Shown here in pieces: positions 8,094 through 17,720 of a stretch of DNA of 64,000 nucleotides. The stretch covers positions 1 to 64,000 of the forward strand of contig DYFC01000060.1 of the NCBI GenBank assembly GCA_020725385.1. Reading direction: 5' to 3'. Each line of letters begins with the position of its first letter. The stretch's first letter is position 1. Origin of the DNA: Nitrospira japonica. GTDB taxonomy: Bacteria; Nitrospirota; Thermodesulfovibrionia; Thermodesulfovibrionales; SM23-35. The notes beneath the pieces are model-generated. The model searched no databases. It worked only from the letters and a program-made list of their open reading frames with translations, and was not told the DNA's origin. The translations under genes were made by a program, and so were the position numbers.

Positions 8094-9824
8094 TTAAAAC
8101 CCCCTGTATTTATTTGTTATAGGGAATCTCCTGTCCCTCCCAAAGGCACGGGCTGTTATTTTTATGCCCGGAGGAGACTGTCTTCTTTTATATTCGCTTC
8201 TATCTACCATTCTTATAACTTTCTGAACACATTCAATTTCACAACCCATAAGTAAAATTTCCTGAAAACTTTTATCTTCTTCAATGTATGCTTTTAAAAT
8301 AGGGTCAAGTTCATGGTAGGGTGGCAATATATCTGAATCTTTTTGTCCTTTTTTTAATTCAGCAGAAGGTTCTTTTGTAAACATCCTTTCGGGAATGATA
8401 AGTTCGCCTGATTTTTTGTTTCGCCATTTGCAGAGTTTGTAAACCATTGTTTTCGGAACATCTTTAATAACTGCGAAACCTCCAGCCATATCGCCGTAAA
8501 GGGTTGCATATCCAACACTCATTTCGGATTTATTTCCCGTGGTCAGAACAATCCATCCAAATTTATTTGAAAAAGCCATCAGGAGATTACCCCTGATTCT
8601 TGCCTGAAGATTTTCTTCGGTAACATTGCTTTTAAGTCCTTTGAAGAATTTTTTGAGTGATGCAATATAACTGTTAAAAATATCGTTAATCGGTATTTCC
8701 ATAATTTTAATACCGAGTCTTTTTGCAAGTTCATAGGCATCTTCGATACTTTCTTTTGATGTGTATATCGAAGGCATAAAAAGAGCATGGACATTTTCTT
8801 TGCCGAGTGCATCGGTCGCGATTGCAGCAACAAGTGCTGAATCGATTCCACCACTCACTCCTATTACTGCACCTTTAAAATCATTTTTCTTTATATAATC
8901 TGATGTGCCCAGTACGAGAGCACTATAAATTTCTTCCAATGGTTCGAGCGAAGTTTTTTGATATGCTTGAACAAGAAATTTACGTTTTGTAATTTTTAAT
9001 TGAGGTACTTCAATTTTTTCAATAGATGTTTTATCAAGTTTTATTATTTCCTGTCTTCTCAGGGGCGCATGAAGCCTTTTTATCATTGTATTTTCGAGTT
9101 CGAGATCCGCAATAATAAGATCCTCTTCAAACTGTTTTCCTCTGGCAATAATAATCCCGTCCTGATTAAAGATCATGCTATGCCCATCAAAGACAAGTTC
9201 ATCCTGTCCTCCAACAGCATTAAGATAAGCAATAAATACAATATTATCAACTGCACGTGTATGAAGCATCTGTTCTCTGAAATGTGCTTTTCCTATATGA
9301 TATGGCGAAGCGTTTATATTTATAATTACTTCTGCACCTGCAAGAGACTGTGTTCTTGCAGGACCTTCCGGATACCATATATCTTCACAAATATTTACTC
9401 CAAATAATGTCTCACCTTTTAGATAAACCGGACATCTCGAGCCTGCCTGAAAATAACGGTATTCATCAAATACTCCGTAATTGGGAAGATATTTTTTATG
9501 GTAAATATCAATTATTTTTCTATCATGAATTATTGCAGCAGCATTATATATATCATCTTTTCTGTCAACAAAACCTATGATTACAGTAATTCCATCTATT
9601 TTTTTAGTTATTTTTTGAAGAGCATCAAGATTGTCATCAATGAATTGTGTCTTAAGAAGCAAGTCTTCAGGAGGATAGCCTGTTATTGCTAATTCCGGGA
9701 AAGCTACAATATCAGCACTGAAATTTTTTGCTTTCTTTATATAATTAAGAATTTTTGCAACATTTCCATCAAAATCTCCAACTGTAGTATTAATCTGCGC
9801 AAGTGCAATTCTTAGTATTCGCAT
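8094..9824 (-). CDS. nadE: Glutamine-dependent NAD+ synthetase
   Basis: Last step of NAD synthesis: ATP-dependent amidation of deamido-NAD using glutamine. The N-terminal nitrilase-type glutaminase (1-260) shows the Glu-Lys-Cys triad in [27 protein letters not shown] and [13 protein letters not shown]. The C-terminal synthetase (290-576) has the ATP loop [14 protein letters not shown], then TTGNKSE and [13 protein letters not shown]. 576 aa is normal for the two-domain form. First gene of the minus-strand block; a TTGTTG/TATAAT promoter lies upstream. Confidence 0.96.
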   Translation of the reverse strand: MRILRIALAQINTTVGDFDGNVAKILNYIKKAKNFSADIVAFPELAITGYPPEDLLLKTQFIDDNLDALQKITKKIDGITVIIGFVDRKDDIYNAAAIIHDRKIIDIYHKKYLPNYGVFDEYRYFQAGSRCPVYLKGETLFGVNICEDIWYPEGPARTQSLAGAEVIININASPYHIGKAHFREQMLHTRAVDNIVFIAYLNAVGGQDELVFDGHSMIFNQDGIIIARGKQFEEDLIIADLELENTMIKRLHAPLRRQEIIKLDKTSIEKIEVPQLKITKRKFLVQAYQKTSLEPLEEIYSALVLGTSDYIKKNDFKGAVIGVSGGIDSALVAAIATDALGKENVHALFMPSIYTSKESIEDAYELAKRLGIKIMEIPINDIFNSYIASLKKFFKGLKSNVTEENLQARIRGNLLMAFSNKFGWIVLTTGNKSEMSVGYATLYGDMAGGFAVIKDVPKTMVYKLCKWRNKKSGELIIPERMFTKEPSAELKKGQKDSDILPPYHELDPILKAYIEEDKSFQEILLMGCEIECVQKVIRMVDRSEYKRRQSPPGIKITARAFGRDRRFPITNKYRGF

Positions 9825-9870
9825 AATATACTCCGAAACATACCTGTTAAATATTCATATATTTCTGCAT

Positions 9871-9899
9871 ATTATATCATTAGAATAAAAAATCAACAA
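9871..9899 (-). promoter_or_regulatory. Promoter of the nadE operon
   Basis: On the minus strand TTGTTG (9899-9894), a 17-nt spacer and TATAAT (9876-9871). It lies about 45 nt upstream of the nadE ATG in the 96-nt divergent gap shared with the peptidase gene. Confidence 0.55.
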
Positions 9900-9906
9900 A
9901 GATTAT

Positions 9907-9915
9907 TGTTATACT
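9907..9915 (+). promoter_or_regulatory. Extended -10 promoter for the peptidase MA-like gene
   Basis: TGTTATACT, an extended -10 box, ends only 5 nt before the ATG at 9921. Transcription would start at or next to the start codon, giving a leaderless message. No good -35 is visible. Confidence 0.4.
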
Positions 9916-9920
9916 AAATA

Positions 9921-10811
9921 ATGAAAATAAGGGTTATTATTTTATTTAACATTATTATCCTATCTTTAATTAATTCTGTTAATGCCAAAACTCCTGAGCT
10001 TTCAACAGAAGAAGCAATTATTGTTTATGATAATTCATTAAATTCAGTTGCTCAAGAAACAGCAGGAAAGTTACCTTTAATAATCAGGGAATTAGAGATA
10101 AGTCTCGGACTGAAAATACATTCCAGACCCATGATATTTTTAATAAAAGGCAGTAAAAATTTCCAACAAATTACAGGCAGCGATTTAATAGTTGCTTATG
10201 CTGTTCCTCATAGAAATTCTGTTTTTATTGATATATCAAGAGTATTTTCAAAGCCATTTAGTCTTGAGGCAACACTCAAACACGAGTTATGTCATATAGT
10301 GCTTCATCAAAATATTGAGAGCACTAACCTTCCAAGATGGTTCGATGAGGGAGTGTGCCAATGGGTAAGCGGCGGTATATCTGAAATTATCTCTGGTCAG
10401 GATAGTAATGTTCTTGAGAAAGCTATATTATCAGACAGATTGTTCAGCTTTCAGGAACTCTATAAATTTCCTGAAGAGCGAGATTCAATTTTGCTTGCAT
10501 ATCAGGAAAGCAAAAGTTTTATTGAATATATTTCAGATAAATATGGTGATAATAATTTAAAAAAAATTATTCAAAATCTTTCTTCCGGGAAGAATATAAA
10601 TGAATCTTTTCAGAATGGTATCTCAATAAATCTATATGAACTCGAGAAAAACTGGCAATCTTCTTTAAAGAAAAAGCATACATGGTTTTTATTTTTGAGC
10701 AATAATATTTATACAATTATTTTTCTATTTCTCTCTTTTTTAACGATATATGGTTTTTATAGATTGATTAAGAAAAAAAGAGAATATAAAGATGAGGAGG
10801 AAATAGAGTAA
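9921..10811 (+). CDS. Peptidase MA-like metallopeptidase, membrane-anchored
   Basis: 296 residues: signal peptide or anchor (IIILSLINSVNAKT), a catalytic domain outside the membrane with zinc motif HELCH (about 121-125) and downstream acidic ligand in PRWFDEGVCQW, then a C-terminal helix (NIYTIIFLFLSFLTIYGFYRLI) and charged cytoplasmic tail. The HExxH plus PRWFDEG arrangement is typical of the peptidase MA (gluzincin) family; substrate unknown. No ribosome site precedes the ATG, consistent with leaderless expression. The holin-like gene follows 9 nt downstream. Confidence 0.85.
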   Translation: MKIRVIILFNIIILSLINSVNAKTPELSTEEAIIVYDNSLNSVAQETAGKLPLIIRELEISLGLKIHSRPMIFLIKGSKNFQQITGSDLIVAYAVPHRNSVFIDISRVFSKPFSLEATLKHELCHIVLHQNIESTNLPRWFDEGVCQWVSGGISEIISGQDSNVLEKAILSDRLFSFQELYKFPEERDSILLAYQESKSFIEYISDKYGDNNLKKIIQNLSSGKNINESFQNGISINLYELEKNWQSSLKKKHTWFLFLSNNIYTIIFLFLSFLTIYGFYRLIKKKREYKDEEEIE

Positions 10812-10820
10812 AATAAAAAA

Positions 10821-11201
10821 ATGGCTAATATTATTCTTAGAATTATGATTAATGCTTTATCTATTGGTATCGCGGTAAAGGTTATTGATGGAATAACATT
10901 TACAGGTGAGTGGTGGAAAATGATTATAATTGGAGCTGTTTTCGGAATAGTAAATTCTTTTATAAAACCTGTGGTGACTTTTTTTGCATTGCCTTTGATT
11001 ATATTTACACTTGGTTTATTTACATTGTTTGTAAATACTCTGATGTTGATTATAACTGTCGAGCTATCCGAGCCATTTAAACTTGGATTGAGCATAAACG
11101 GATTTCTGCCAGCCTTTAAAGGCGCCATTGTTATAAGTATTGTAAGCATATTGCTTTCATGGATTTCAGGGATAAACAAGATTAAAATTTATAAGAATTA
11201 G
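10821..11201 (+). CDS. Phage-holin-4-like small membrane protein
   Basis: 126 residues with four predicted membrane helices and the conserved GAVFGIVNSFIKPVV and LPLIIFTLGLFTLFVNTLML segments of the Phage_holin_4_2 family. Members are common chromosomal membrane proteins, not necessarily phage-derived; function uncertain. It follows the peptidase gene closely and precedes argS by about 45 nt. Confidence 0.85.
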   Translation: MANIILRIMINALSIGIAVKVIDGITFTGEWWKMIIIGAVFGIVNSFIKPVVTFFALPLIIFTLGLFTLFVNTLMLIITVELSEPFKLGLSINGFLPAFKGAIVISIVSILLSWISGINKIKIYKN

Positions 11202-11247
11202 AGTTTCTGTTGACTTTATACGCTTGCCAAAATTAAACTTAGAGTTT

Positions 11248-12888
11248 ATGAAAAACGAGATTATTAATATTATTATTGATGCAATTAATAAGCTCAGCGT
11301 TTCCCGGATGCCAGCAATTGAACTTGAAATTCCGCCTCAGGAAATAATGGGTGATTTAGCGACTCCGGTGGCCATGAGCCTTGCAAAATCTCTAAAGAAG
11401 AATCCGAGAAAAATTGCAGAGGAACTGATTTCTCATATAGAGAGTAATGATATTTTCGAGAGGATAGAAATAGCAGGTCCCGGATTCATCAATTTTATTT
11501 TTTCTAAAAATTATTTAATCAGTAGAGTGAATGAACTTTTACAAAGTCCTTCGGTGTTTCTGAGAAAAAATATCGGGAAAGGCAAAAAAATACAAATAGA
11601 ATTTGTAAGTGCAAACCCAACAGGCCCATTGCATCTCGGTCATGGAAGAGGTGCAGCAACAGGCGCTGCTCTGTCTAATTTACTCGAAGCAGCGGGCTTT
11701 AGTGTTGTTCGCGAATATTATATTAATGATGCAGGAAGGCAGGTTAGACTTCTTGGACATTCGGTTTTTGCAAAATATCAACAAATACAGGGGATTGAGT
11801 ATCCATTCCCTGAAGATGGGTATAAAGGTCTATATATAGAGGATATAGCAAATGAAATAATTAAAAAAGAAGGTGGAAAATATCTCCAATCAGGTTTTGA
11901 TGAAGTAGCTGAATTTTTTATTGATTATTCTTATAAAAAAATTCTTGATGATATAAGAGAAGACCTTAGAGCATTTGGTATATTGTTCGATGTATGGCAA
12001 AGTGAAAGAGAACTTTTCAACTCCGGAGAGGTTGATAGCGCACTCGGATACTTAGAGGCTAAAGGGTATATTTATGAAAAGGATGGAGCTACTTGGTTTA
12101 GATCTTCTACTTTTGGAGATGAAAAAGATAGAGTAGTTAGAAAACAGGACGGCGAATATACTTATTTTACTTCTGACATAGCATATCATAAGAAAAAGAT
12201 AGAAAAAGAATACGACGAATTAATTGATATATGGGGCGCCGATCATCATGGTTATATTCCAAGAGTAAAAGCTATTATAGAGGCATTTGGTTACCCTAAA
12301 GAGAAATTAAAGGTATTGCTCGTTCAGATGGTTTCACTTCTTAGAGGAGGGAAACCTGTTCAGATGTCAAAAAGAGCAGGTGAATTTATTACACTCAGGG
12401 AAGTTATTGATGAAGTAGGAGCTGATACAACAAAGTTTATTTTTTTAACGAGAAGACCTGATAGCCATCTTGAATTTGATCTTGAAGTAGCTAAACTACA
12501 ATCATCTGAAAACCCGGTATTTTACGTACAATATGCTTATGCCAGGATAAATAGCATTTTTAGAAATGCTTTAGAGAAAGGCATTGATGTAGAGAATTTA
12601 AATTCTAATCTGGAATTTCTTGATGCACCTGAAGAGTTAAGAATCATAAAAAAATTATTAATGTACCCGATGGTTTTTGAGGGAGCTGTAATAACTCATG
12701 AGCCACACAGAATTACTTTCTATCTGCAGGAACTTGCGGGATTGTTTCATCCTTATTACAATAAATATAGAGTTCTTGCAGATAATCCTGATTTAACAAT
12801 TGCAAGACTTTTATTATGTAAAGCTGTAAGAATTGTTTTAGAAGAAGGCTTGAAGATACTTGGTATAAGCACTCCTGAAAAGATGTAA
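11248..12888 (+). CDS. argS: Arginyl-tRNA synthetase
   Basis: Class I synthetase for tRNA-Arg. Add-1 domain at the N-terminus, HIGH-equivalent in SANPTGPLHLGHGRGAA, WGADHHGYIPRVKA, KMSKS-equivalent QMSKRAGEFITL, and a C-terminal DALR anticodon-binding domain ending in the family's usual VLEEGLKILGISTPEKM. The track begins at TTG 11224; I prefer ATG 11248 (MKNEIINIII) because ArgRS normally starts this way, giving 546 aa. Upstream TTGACT at 11210 may be a -35 box. The ilvE promoter begins right after the stop. Confidence 0.95.
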   Translation: MKNEIINIIIDAINKLSVSRMPAIELEIPPQEIMGDLATPVAMSLAKSLKKNPRKIAEELISHIESNDIFERIEIAGPGFINFIFSKNYLISRVNELLQSPSVFLRKNIGKGKKIQIEFVSANPTGPLHLGHGRGAATGAALSNLLEAAGFSVVREYYINDAGRQVRLLGHSVFAKYQQIQGIEYPFPEDGYKGLYIEDIANEIIKKEGGKYLQSGFDEVAEFFIDYSYKKILDDIREDLRAFGILFDVWQSERELFNSGEVDSALGYLEAKGYIYEKDGATWFRSSTFGDEKDRVVRKQDGEYTYFTSDIAYHKKKIEKEYDELIDIWGADHHGYIPRVKAIIEAFGYPKEKLKVLLVQMVSLLRGGKPVQMSKRAGEFITLREVIDEVGADTTKFIFLTRRPDSHLEFDLEVAKLQSSENPVFYVQYAYARINSIFRNALEKGIDVENLNSNLEFLDAPEELRIIKKLLMYPMVFEGAVITHEPHRITFYLQELAGLFHPYYNKYRVLADNPDLTIARLLLCKAVRIVLEEGLKILGISTPEKM

Positions 12889-12918
12889 TTGACAATTATG
12901 CCTTTGTCTTGTTATAAA
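12889..12918 (+). promoter_or_regulatory. Strong promoter for ilvE
   Basis: Perfect TTGACA (12889-12894), 18-nt spacer and extended -10 TGTTATAAA (TATAAA 12913-12918). The -10 ends 8 nt before the ATG, so the message would be leaderless or have a 1-3 nt leader. Confidence 0.65.
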
Positions 12919-12926
12919 AGAAAGTC

Positions 12927-13844
12927 ATGATACCAAAAACAGATAAGATATGGATGGATGGAAAATTTGTTGATTGGGACAATGCCAATATACATGTAAT
13001 GACCCATTCACTTCATTACGGACTTGGAGTCTTTGAAGGTATAAGATGTTATGAAACCCCAAAGGGTCCGGCTATATTCAGACTTGATGAGCATGTTGAA
13101 AGATTATTCAACTCCGCACATATATTTCTTATTGATATTCCTTTTAGTAAAGAAGAAATTAAGAAAGCAATAATAGAAACTGTAAAAATTAACAAAATAA
13201 AGTCCTGTTATATCAGACCGCTTGTTTACATCGGTTACGGAGCTATGGGGCTTTATCCAAAAGGAAATCCTATTAATGTGTCAATAGCTGTCTGGTCATG
13301 GGGAACATATCTCGGAGAAGAAGGTATTGAAAAAGGCATTAGAGTAAAAACTTCATCTTTTATAAGGAATCATGTTAACGCAAACATGACAAGAGGAAAA
13401 GTATGTGGATATTATGTCAACTCCCAGCTTGCAAAAAAGGAAGCCATCTCATGTGGATACGACGAAGCATTGCTTCTTGATACCGAAGGTTATGTCTCTG
13501 AAGGAAGCGGTGAAAATATTTTTATAGTAAGAAATAATGTACTTAAAACTACGCCATTAACTTCGATACTTGAAGGAATTACAAGAAACAGTATAATCAA
13601 GATAGCCGAAGACAATGGTATTACAGTTAAGGAAGAAAGATTTACAAGAGATGAGCTTTATATATCAGAGGAAGCTTTTTTTACAGGGACAGCGGCAGAG
13701 GTTACTCCAATTAGAGAAGCTGATGGGAGAATAATAGGCGAGGGGAAACCGGGCAAAATTACGAAAAAAATTCAAACAATATTTTTTGATATTGTAAAAG
13801 GCAAGAATAAAAAATATAAATCCTGGCTTACTGAAGTAAAGTAA
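12927..13844 (+). CDS. ilvE: Branched-chain amino-acid aminotransferase
   Basis: PLP fold-type IV transaminase for Leu, Ile and Val. [18 protein letters not shown] and [13 protein letters not shown] at the N-terminus; the PLP lysine is probably in [18 protein letters not shown]; then [21 protein letters not shown] and [12 protein letters not shown]. The motifs favour IlvE over D-amino-acid transaminase or aminodeoxychorismate lyase. 305 aa is normal. It has its own strong promoter and a bidirectional terminator, so it is monocistronic. leuA lies 3 kb downstream. Confidence 0.94.
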   Translation: MIPKTDKIWMDGKFVDWDNANIHVMTHSLHYGLGVFEGIRCYETPKGPAIFRLDEHVERLFNSAHIFLIDIPFSKEEIKKAIIETVKINKIKSCYIRPLVYIGYGAMGLYPKGNPINVSIAVWSWGTYLGEEGIEKGIRVKTSSFIRNHVNANMTRGKVCGYYVNSQLAKKEAISCGYDEALLLDTEGYVSEGSGENIFIVRNNVLKTTPLTSILEGITRNSIIKIAEDNGITVKEERFTRDELYISEEAFFTGTAAEVTPIREADGRIIGEGKPGKITKKIQTIFFDIVKGKNKKYKSWLTEVK

Positions 13845-13854
13845 AAAATGATAG

Positions 13855-13890
13855 AAAAAGGGTATGGGAAAATTAAACCATACCCTTTTT
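13855..13890. terminator. Bidirectional terminator between ilvE and the c7 cytochrome
   Basis: AAAAAGGGTATGG (13855-13867), a 10-nt loop, CCATACCCTTTTT (13878-13890). The 13-nt arms are perfect complements, so either strand ends in a U tract. It serves two convergent genes. Confidence 0.9.
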
Positions 13891-13896
13891 TATTAA

Positions 13897-14271
13897 TTAT
13901 TTCTTTTCCGGTTCTGCTACAGGGGCCGTAGCAGCTTCTTTTTTATGGCATTTTGTGCAATCCGAACCTTCTTTCCAGTCAAAACCTTTAGTGCCATTAT
14001 GACAGACACCGCAGAATTTGCCATCAACATGGTCTGCTTTTGTTATCTTTGCAGAACCTTCGGCACCGGGCATCTTCATCCCAAAAGGAATATTGCCTTT
14101 GTGGCATTCCATGCATTTACCGGGCCCAAGTTTGGTATTATGTAATTTGCCATCAAAAGTAACAGGTCCTAAGTCGCCATCCTTATAAACATAGGTCTTC
14201 ATCCCTGCAAATGCTGAAGTTATAAGAACAAGGGATGCAATAACAACCAGAATTAATGTTAAACGTTTCAT
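13897..14271 (-). CDS. Triheme c7-type cytochrome
   Basis: 124 residues: signal peptide (LILVVIASLVLITSAFAG), then three heme sites CMECH, CGVCH and CTKCH plus additional histidines (GKLHN, KADHVDG) that could be distal ligands. The layout (YVYKDGDLGPVTFDG, KCMECHKG, KFCGVCHNGTKGF) fits the periplasmic c(7)-type triheme family of anaerobic metal and sulfur reducers. It would ferry electrons in the periplasm. A GGGGGTGA ribosome site precedes the ATG. Monocistronic, convergent with ilvE; the tail is Ala/Pro/Glu-rich. Confidence 0.93.
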   Translation of the reverse strand: MKRLTLILVVIASLVLITSAFAGMKTYVYKDGDLGPVTFDGKLHNTKLGPGKCMECHKGNIPFGMKMPGAEGSAKITKADHVDGKFCGVCHNGTKGFDWKEGSDCTKCHKKEAATAPVAEPEKK

Positions 14272-14404
14272 TTAATCTCACCCCCTTTCATTTTGTATTT
14301 TTATTACAATTTAAAAATATGCTTTATTTTTATTTTAATATTCCATACATACTATAATCAATAAATATTAAAATTTTATTGCAATTCATTGTAAATTTGT
14401 AAAA

Positions 14405-14475
14405 CTTTAGAATTCCTCGTTTTGCTCGGAATGACAGAGAATGATGGATTCGGAATGATAGGGAAAAAGGTTCGT
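14405..14475. repeat. Dispersed repeat fragment (CGGAATGACAG type)
   Basis: The 362-nt gap 14272-14633 is AT-rich apart from this stretch, with CTCGGAATGACAGAGAATG, GGATTCGGAATGATAGGG and related words. It resembles the palindromic repeats at 41.3-41.6 kb (GGGGAATGAC, GAGAATCCAG). Elsewhere the gap holds only the c7 leader and a possible promoter for the next gene. Confidence 0.5.
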
Positions 14476-14543
14476 ACTATCATTTAGAGATGGGTATAAA
14501 CGACTGAAAAATCTTGACTCTTTTCACCGTGAATAGCAGAAAA

Positions 14544-14552
14544 TGTTATAAT
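14544..14552 (+). promoter_or_regulatory. Extended -10 box ahead of the nucleotidyltransferase pair
   Basis: TGTTATAAT, a consensus extended -10, about 80 nt upstream of the 73-aa gene. A TTGACT at 14514 is too distant (27 nt) to serve as -35; TTCACC gives 18 nt. Confidence 0.4.
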
Positions 14553-14633
14553 TTTAAGAACATGGTCTTAAAAATATTAGCAACATATATATTATTTTAA
14601 TGACTATAAGAACCTATAGAAAAGATGAGTTAA

Positions 14634-14855
14634 ATGATTAAACATTCTGTAACTTTAAAAAAATTTGAAGATAATTTAGCAATCAAAGATGGAATTATTC
14701 CATTCGAAAAGGCAATGCAAATATTTGCCTCTCTCTGGACAGAAGCATACAATCTCGGTATCTTCCCTTTAAAAGAACCTCTTGAAGGAATAGAGACAGA
14801 TATAAGAATTGCCAAAATTTTAAATTCATGTTCGAGCAATTACTATCAAGAATAA
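14634..14855 (+). CDS. Small partner protein of the nucleotidyltransferase
   Basis: 73 residues with the conserved-looking core PFEKAMQIFASLWTEAYNLG and PLEGIETDIRIAKILNSC. I recall similar short proteins directly upstream of AbiEii/MNT-like nucleotidyltransferases in Nitrospirota and Deltaproteobacteria; no function is established. It overlaps the downstream gene by 28 nt, so the two are translationally coupled. It could be an antitoxin-like or accessory partner, which is inference from the gene pair only. Confidence 0.7.
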   Translation: MIKHSVTLKKFEDNLAIKDGIIPFEKAMQIFASLWTEAYNLGIFPLKEPLEGIETDIRIAKILNSCSSNYYQE

Positions 14856-15382
14856 GCCAGGCTTTAACTAATAAGAAAATTCCTTATATGATTATAGGTG
14901 GCCAAGCAGTATTGGTTTATGGCGAACCAAGACTAACAAAAGATATTGATATTACACTGGGGGTTAATACTGAAAGACTCAATGATATTTTACAATTAAT
15001 AAAAGATTTGCCTTTAAAATTGTTGCATAAAAATATTAAGGACTTTGTTAATAGAACTATGGTTCTTCCAGCTATTCATGAAGATACAGGAATTAGAGTC
15101 GATTTTATATTTTCATTTACTCCTTATGTAAGACAGGCAATTAGTCGTTCAAGGAGAATACAAATTTTAGGAACAGATGTTTGTTTTGCAAGTCCCGAGG
15201 ATGTAATTATACATAAAGTTTTTGCTGGAAGACCAAGAGATATTGAGGATGTAAGAATTATTCTGTTAAAAAATCCTGATATTGATAAAAAATATATTGA
15301 AAAGTGGCTTAAAATATTCGACGAATCAAATGAAAGTGGTAATTTTTTAGAGATATTTAAAGAGATACTTAAGAATAAATAG
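14828..15382 (+). CDS. AbiEii/MNT-like nucleotidyltransferase
   Basis: 184 residues. The N-terminal nucleotidyltransferase fold shows the GG...D.D signature (IIGGQAVLVYGEPRLTKDID), a later acidic strand IRVDFIFSF for the third carboxylate, and FASPEDVIIHKVFAGRPRDIED, typical of the AbiEii/DUF6036-like group. Such enzymes transfer nucleotides to RNA or proteins and are often toxins in type IV or MNT-HEPN modules. No HEPN partner is present here; the partner is the overlapping 73-aa protein. Substrate unknown. Confidence 0.82.
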   Translation: MFEQLLSRISQALTNKKIPYMIIGGQAVLVYGEPRLTKDIDITLGVNTERLNDILQLIKDLPLKLLHKNIKDFVNRTMVLPAIHEDTGIRVDFIFSFTPYVRQAISRSRRIQILGTDVCFASPEDVIIHKVFAGRPRDIEDVRIILLKNPDIDKKYIEKWLKIFDESNESGNFLEIFKEILKNK

Positions 15383-15457
15383 CTTTTATGTATTAACTCC
15401 TTCTTTGTTTTCCGGTTTTTCTTAAACAGTTTTCAAGCAAATTATCCTGATTTCAAT

Positions 15458-15463
15458 TATAAT
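15458..15463 (+). promoter_or_regulatory. -10 box of pssA, leaderless geometry
   Basis: A perfect TATAAT ends 6 nt before the pssA ATG at 15470, so the predicted start of transcription coincides with the start codon. No ribosome site is visible. The -35 is poor. Confidence 0.4.
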
Positions 15464-15469
15464 TATTTA

Positions 15470-16201
15470 ATGAGGAAAGGAATATATTTATTACCCAATA
15501 CCTTGACCTTGTGCGGTATGCTCATGGGTTTTTATTCTATACTTGCCTCAATCAAAGGCAATTATATTCATGCTGCATGGGCAATATTTTTTGCAACTAT
15601 ATTTGATGGTCTTGACGGCTGGGTCGCAAGATTAACAAGTAGCACTACAAGATTTGGGATAGAACTTGATTCTTTGTCCGATCTTGTTGCTTTTGGTGTT
15701 GCACCCGCTGTGATGATGTACAAATGGGCCTTGCAACCGTTTGGAAGAATTGGCTGGGCTGTCTGTTTTTGGTTTATGGCATGTGGAGCTTTACGTCTTG
15801 CCCGCTATAATGTTCAGATGGGTTCTACAGAATCAAAAGCGTTTACCGGAATGCCAATACCGGCAGCAGCCTCTATTTTAGCCTCTGTTTTGCTTTTTTA
15901 TAATGAAATCTGGGGTGGAATTCCAGGGAAAAATGTTTATTTACTATTAATTACAATATTATTGGCCTTTCTGATGGTAAGCACATTGCGCTATCATGGA
16001 GCAAAGGAAATAAATTTCAGGGAAAGAAAACCTTTTTGGATACTTGTTGCTTTTGTGATTGTTTTGATGTTAATTATTATTCATCCACCAATATCTCTTT
16101 TCATATTTGCAATGGTTTATTTGTTTGGCGGTATAATTGAAAATATAATTCTTTATTATAAGAAAATGAAGAAAAAGAAGGAGGAACAGATTTTACAATG
16201 A
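15470..16201 (+). CDS. pssA: CDP-diacylglycerol-serine O-phosphatidyltransferase
   Basis: Membrane CDP-alcohol phosphatidyltransferase making phosphatidylserine, precursor of phosphatidylethanolamine. The family motif DG(x2)DG(x2)AR(x8)G(x3)D(x3)D is complete in DGLDGWVARLTSSTTRFGIE. About six to eight helices; 243 aa and the N-terminal LLPNTLTLCGMLMGF are typical of the PssA subgroup. leuA starts inside its stop codon (ATGA). No psd gene is seen nearby. Confidence 0.93.
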   Translation: MRKGIYLLPNTLTLCGMLMGFYSILASIKGNYIHAAWAIFFATIFDGLDGWVARLTSSTTRFGIELDSLSDLVAFGVAPAVMMYKWALQPFGRIGWAVCFWFMACGALRLARYNVQMGSTESKAFTGMPIPAAASILASVLLFYNEIWGGIPGKNVYLLLITILLAFLMVSTLRYHGAKEINFRERKPFWILVAFVIVLMLIIIHPPISLFIFAMVYLFGGIIENIILYYKKMKKKKEEQILQ

Positions 16202-17706
16202 GAATAATAAAAATATTTGATACAACACTTCGAGATGGCGAACAATCTCCAGGAGCATCAATGAATACTGCTGAAAAACTTCTGGTGGCAAAACAACTCG
16301 CCAAGCTCGGAGTTGATGTTATAGAGGCAGGGTTTGCTTATAGCTCACCTGGTGATTTTGAGGCTATAAAAACAATAGGAAATGAAGTGGAAGGACCGGT
16401 CATATGCAGTCTTGCGAGAGCTCGTGAAGAGGATATAAAAAGTGCATATGAAGCATTGAAAGATGCTCCCAAAAAACGTATTCATACTTTTCATTCAACA
16501 TCTGATATTCATTTAAAATATCAGTTTAGAGTAAGCAGGGAAGAAGCCCTGAAGCGTTCTGTGGAGATGGTTAAATTAGCAAGGAGTTTTGTTGATGATG
16601 TTGAATTTTCGCCAATGGATGCTACAAGGACAGATATAAATTATTTATGTGAAGTAGTTGAAGCTGTAATAGAAGCAGGAGCATCAACTGTAAATATACC
16701 GGATACAGTCGGATATATTATACCTGTGGAATTTGGGAATATAATCAAAACTCTTTTCGAGAGAGTTAAAAATATAAATAAAGCGATTATTTCTGTTCAC
16801 TGTCATAATGATCTTGGTCTTTCTACTTCAAATTCTCTGTCAGCAGTTCTAAATGGAGCAGGTCAGATAGAATGCACAATAAATGGCATTGGTGAAAGAG
16901 CAGGAAATTGTTCTCTTGAGGAAGTTGTTATGGCTTTGAGAACAAGAAAAGATCTCTTCAAAGCAGACACCAAAATAAAGACAGAGGAAATTATTCGTAC
17001 AAGCAGATTAATTACAAAGATAACAGGTATAGCAGTCCAGCCAAATAAAGCAATTGTTGGAGCAAATGCTTTTGCTCATGAATCAGGCATACATCAGGAT
17101 GGGCTTTTAAAAGAAAAATCAACCTATGAAATAATTAGACCGGAAAGCATAGGTCTTTATTCAACAAAACTTGTTCTTGGAAAGCATTCAGGAAGACATG
17201 CTTTCAAGACCCGGCTTAAAGAACTTGGGTATGTACTTTCAGACGAGGAATTAAACAAGGTATTCGAAAAGTTCAAGAAACTCGCTGACCAAAAGAAAGA
17301 CATTTTTGATGAGGATATTGAAGCACTGGTATCAGAGGGTTCTGTTGAAGTGCCTGAATTTTATAGTCTTGTTGATCTTTATATAGCAAGTGGAGTGAAC
17401 CAAAAACCAACCGCAGCTATAAAACTTAAAGCCGGCGAGGAGATAATTGATAAATTAGAGCATGGCGACGGACCAGTTGATGCTACATATAAAGCAATTT
17501 CTGCTATAACAGGCACAAAGAGCAAACTCTTGAAATTTGAAGTAAAAGGAATTACAGGTGGCACCGATGCTCTTGGTGAAGTTATAGTTTCTCTTGAGGA
17601 AGATAATAGAACTGTAAGAGGTCATGGAGCCGATACAGATATTATAGTTGCAGCAGCAAAAGCTTACATTAATGCGCTTAATAAACTGGCAGCAAGAAAA
17701 AAATAG
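16198..17706 (+). CDS. leuA: 2-isopropylmalate synthase
   Basis: First committed step of leucine synthesis: acetyl-CoA plus 2-oxoisovalerate. The TIM barrel has DTTLRDGEQSPGASM, the metal-binding HCHNDLGLSTSNSL and the GIGERAGNCSLEEVVMALRTR signature. A linker follows, then the C-terminal regulatory LeuA dimer domain (about 390-500), so feedback by leucine is likely. 502 aa is normal. Coupled to pssA; nrdJ begins 14 nt later. No leuBCD here. Confidence 0.95.
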   Translation: MRIIKIFDTTLRDGEQSPGASMNTAEKLLVAKQLAKLGVDVIEAGFAYSSPGDFEAIKTIGNEVEGPVICSLARAREEDIKSAYEALKDAPKKRIHTFHSTSDIHLKYQFRVSREEALKRSVEMVKLARSFVDDVEFSPMDATRTDINYLCEVVEAVIEAGASTVNIPDTVGYIIPVEFGNIIKTLFERVKNINKAIISVHCHNDLGLSTSNSLSAVLNGAGQIECTINGIGERAGNCSLEEVVMALRTRKDLFKADTKIKTEEIIRTSRLITKITGIAVQPNKAIVGANAFAHESGIHQDGLLKEKSTYEIIRPESIGLYSTKLVLGKHSGRHAFKTRLKELGYVLSDEELNKVFEKFKKLADQKKDIFDEDIEALVSEGSVEVPEFYSLVDLYIASGVNQKPTAAIKLKAGEEIIDKLEHGDGPVDATYKAISAITGTKSKLLKFEVKGITGGTDALGEVIVSLEEDNRTVRGHGADTDIIVAAAKAYINALNKLAARKK

Positions 17707-17720
17707 TAAGATTAAATACC

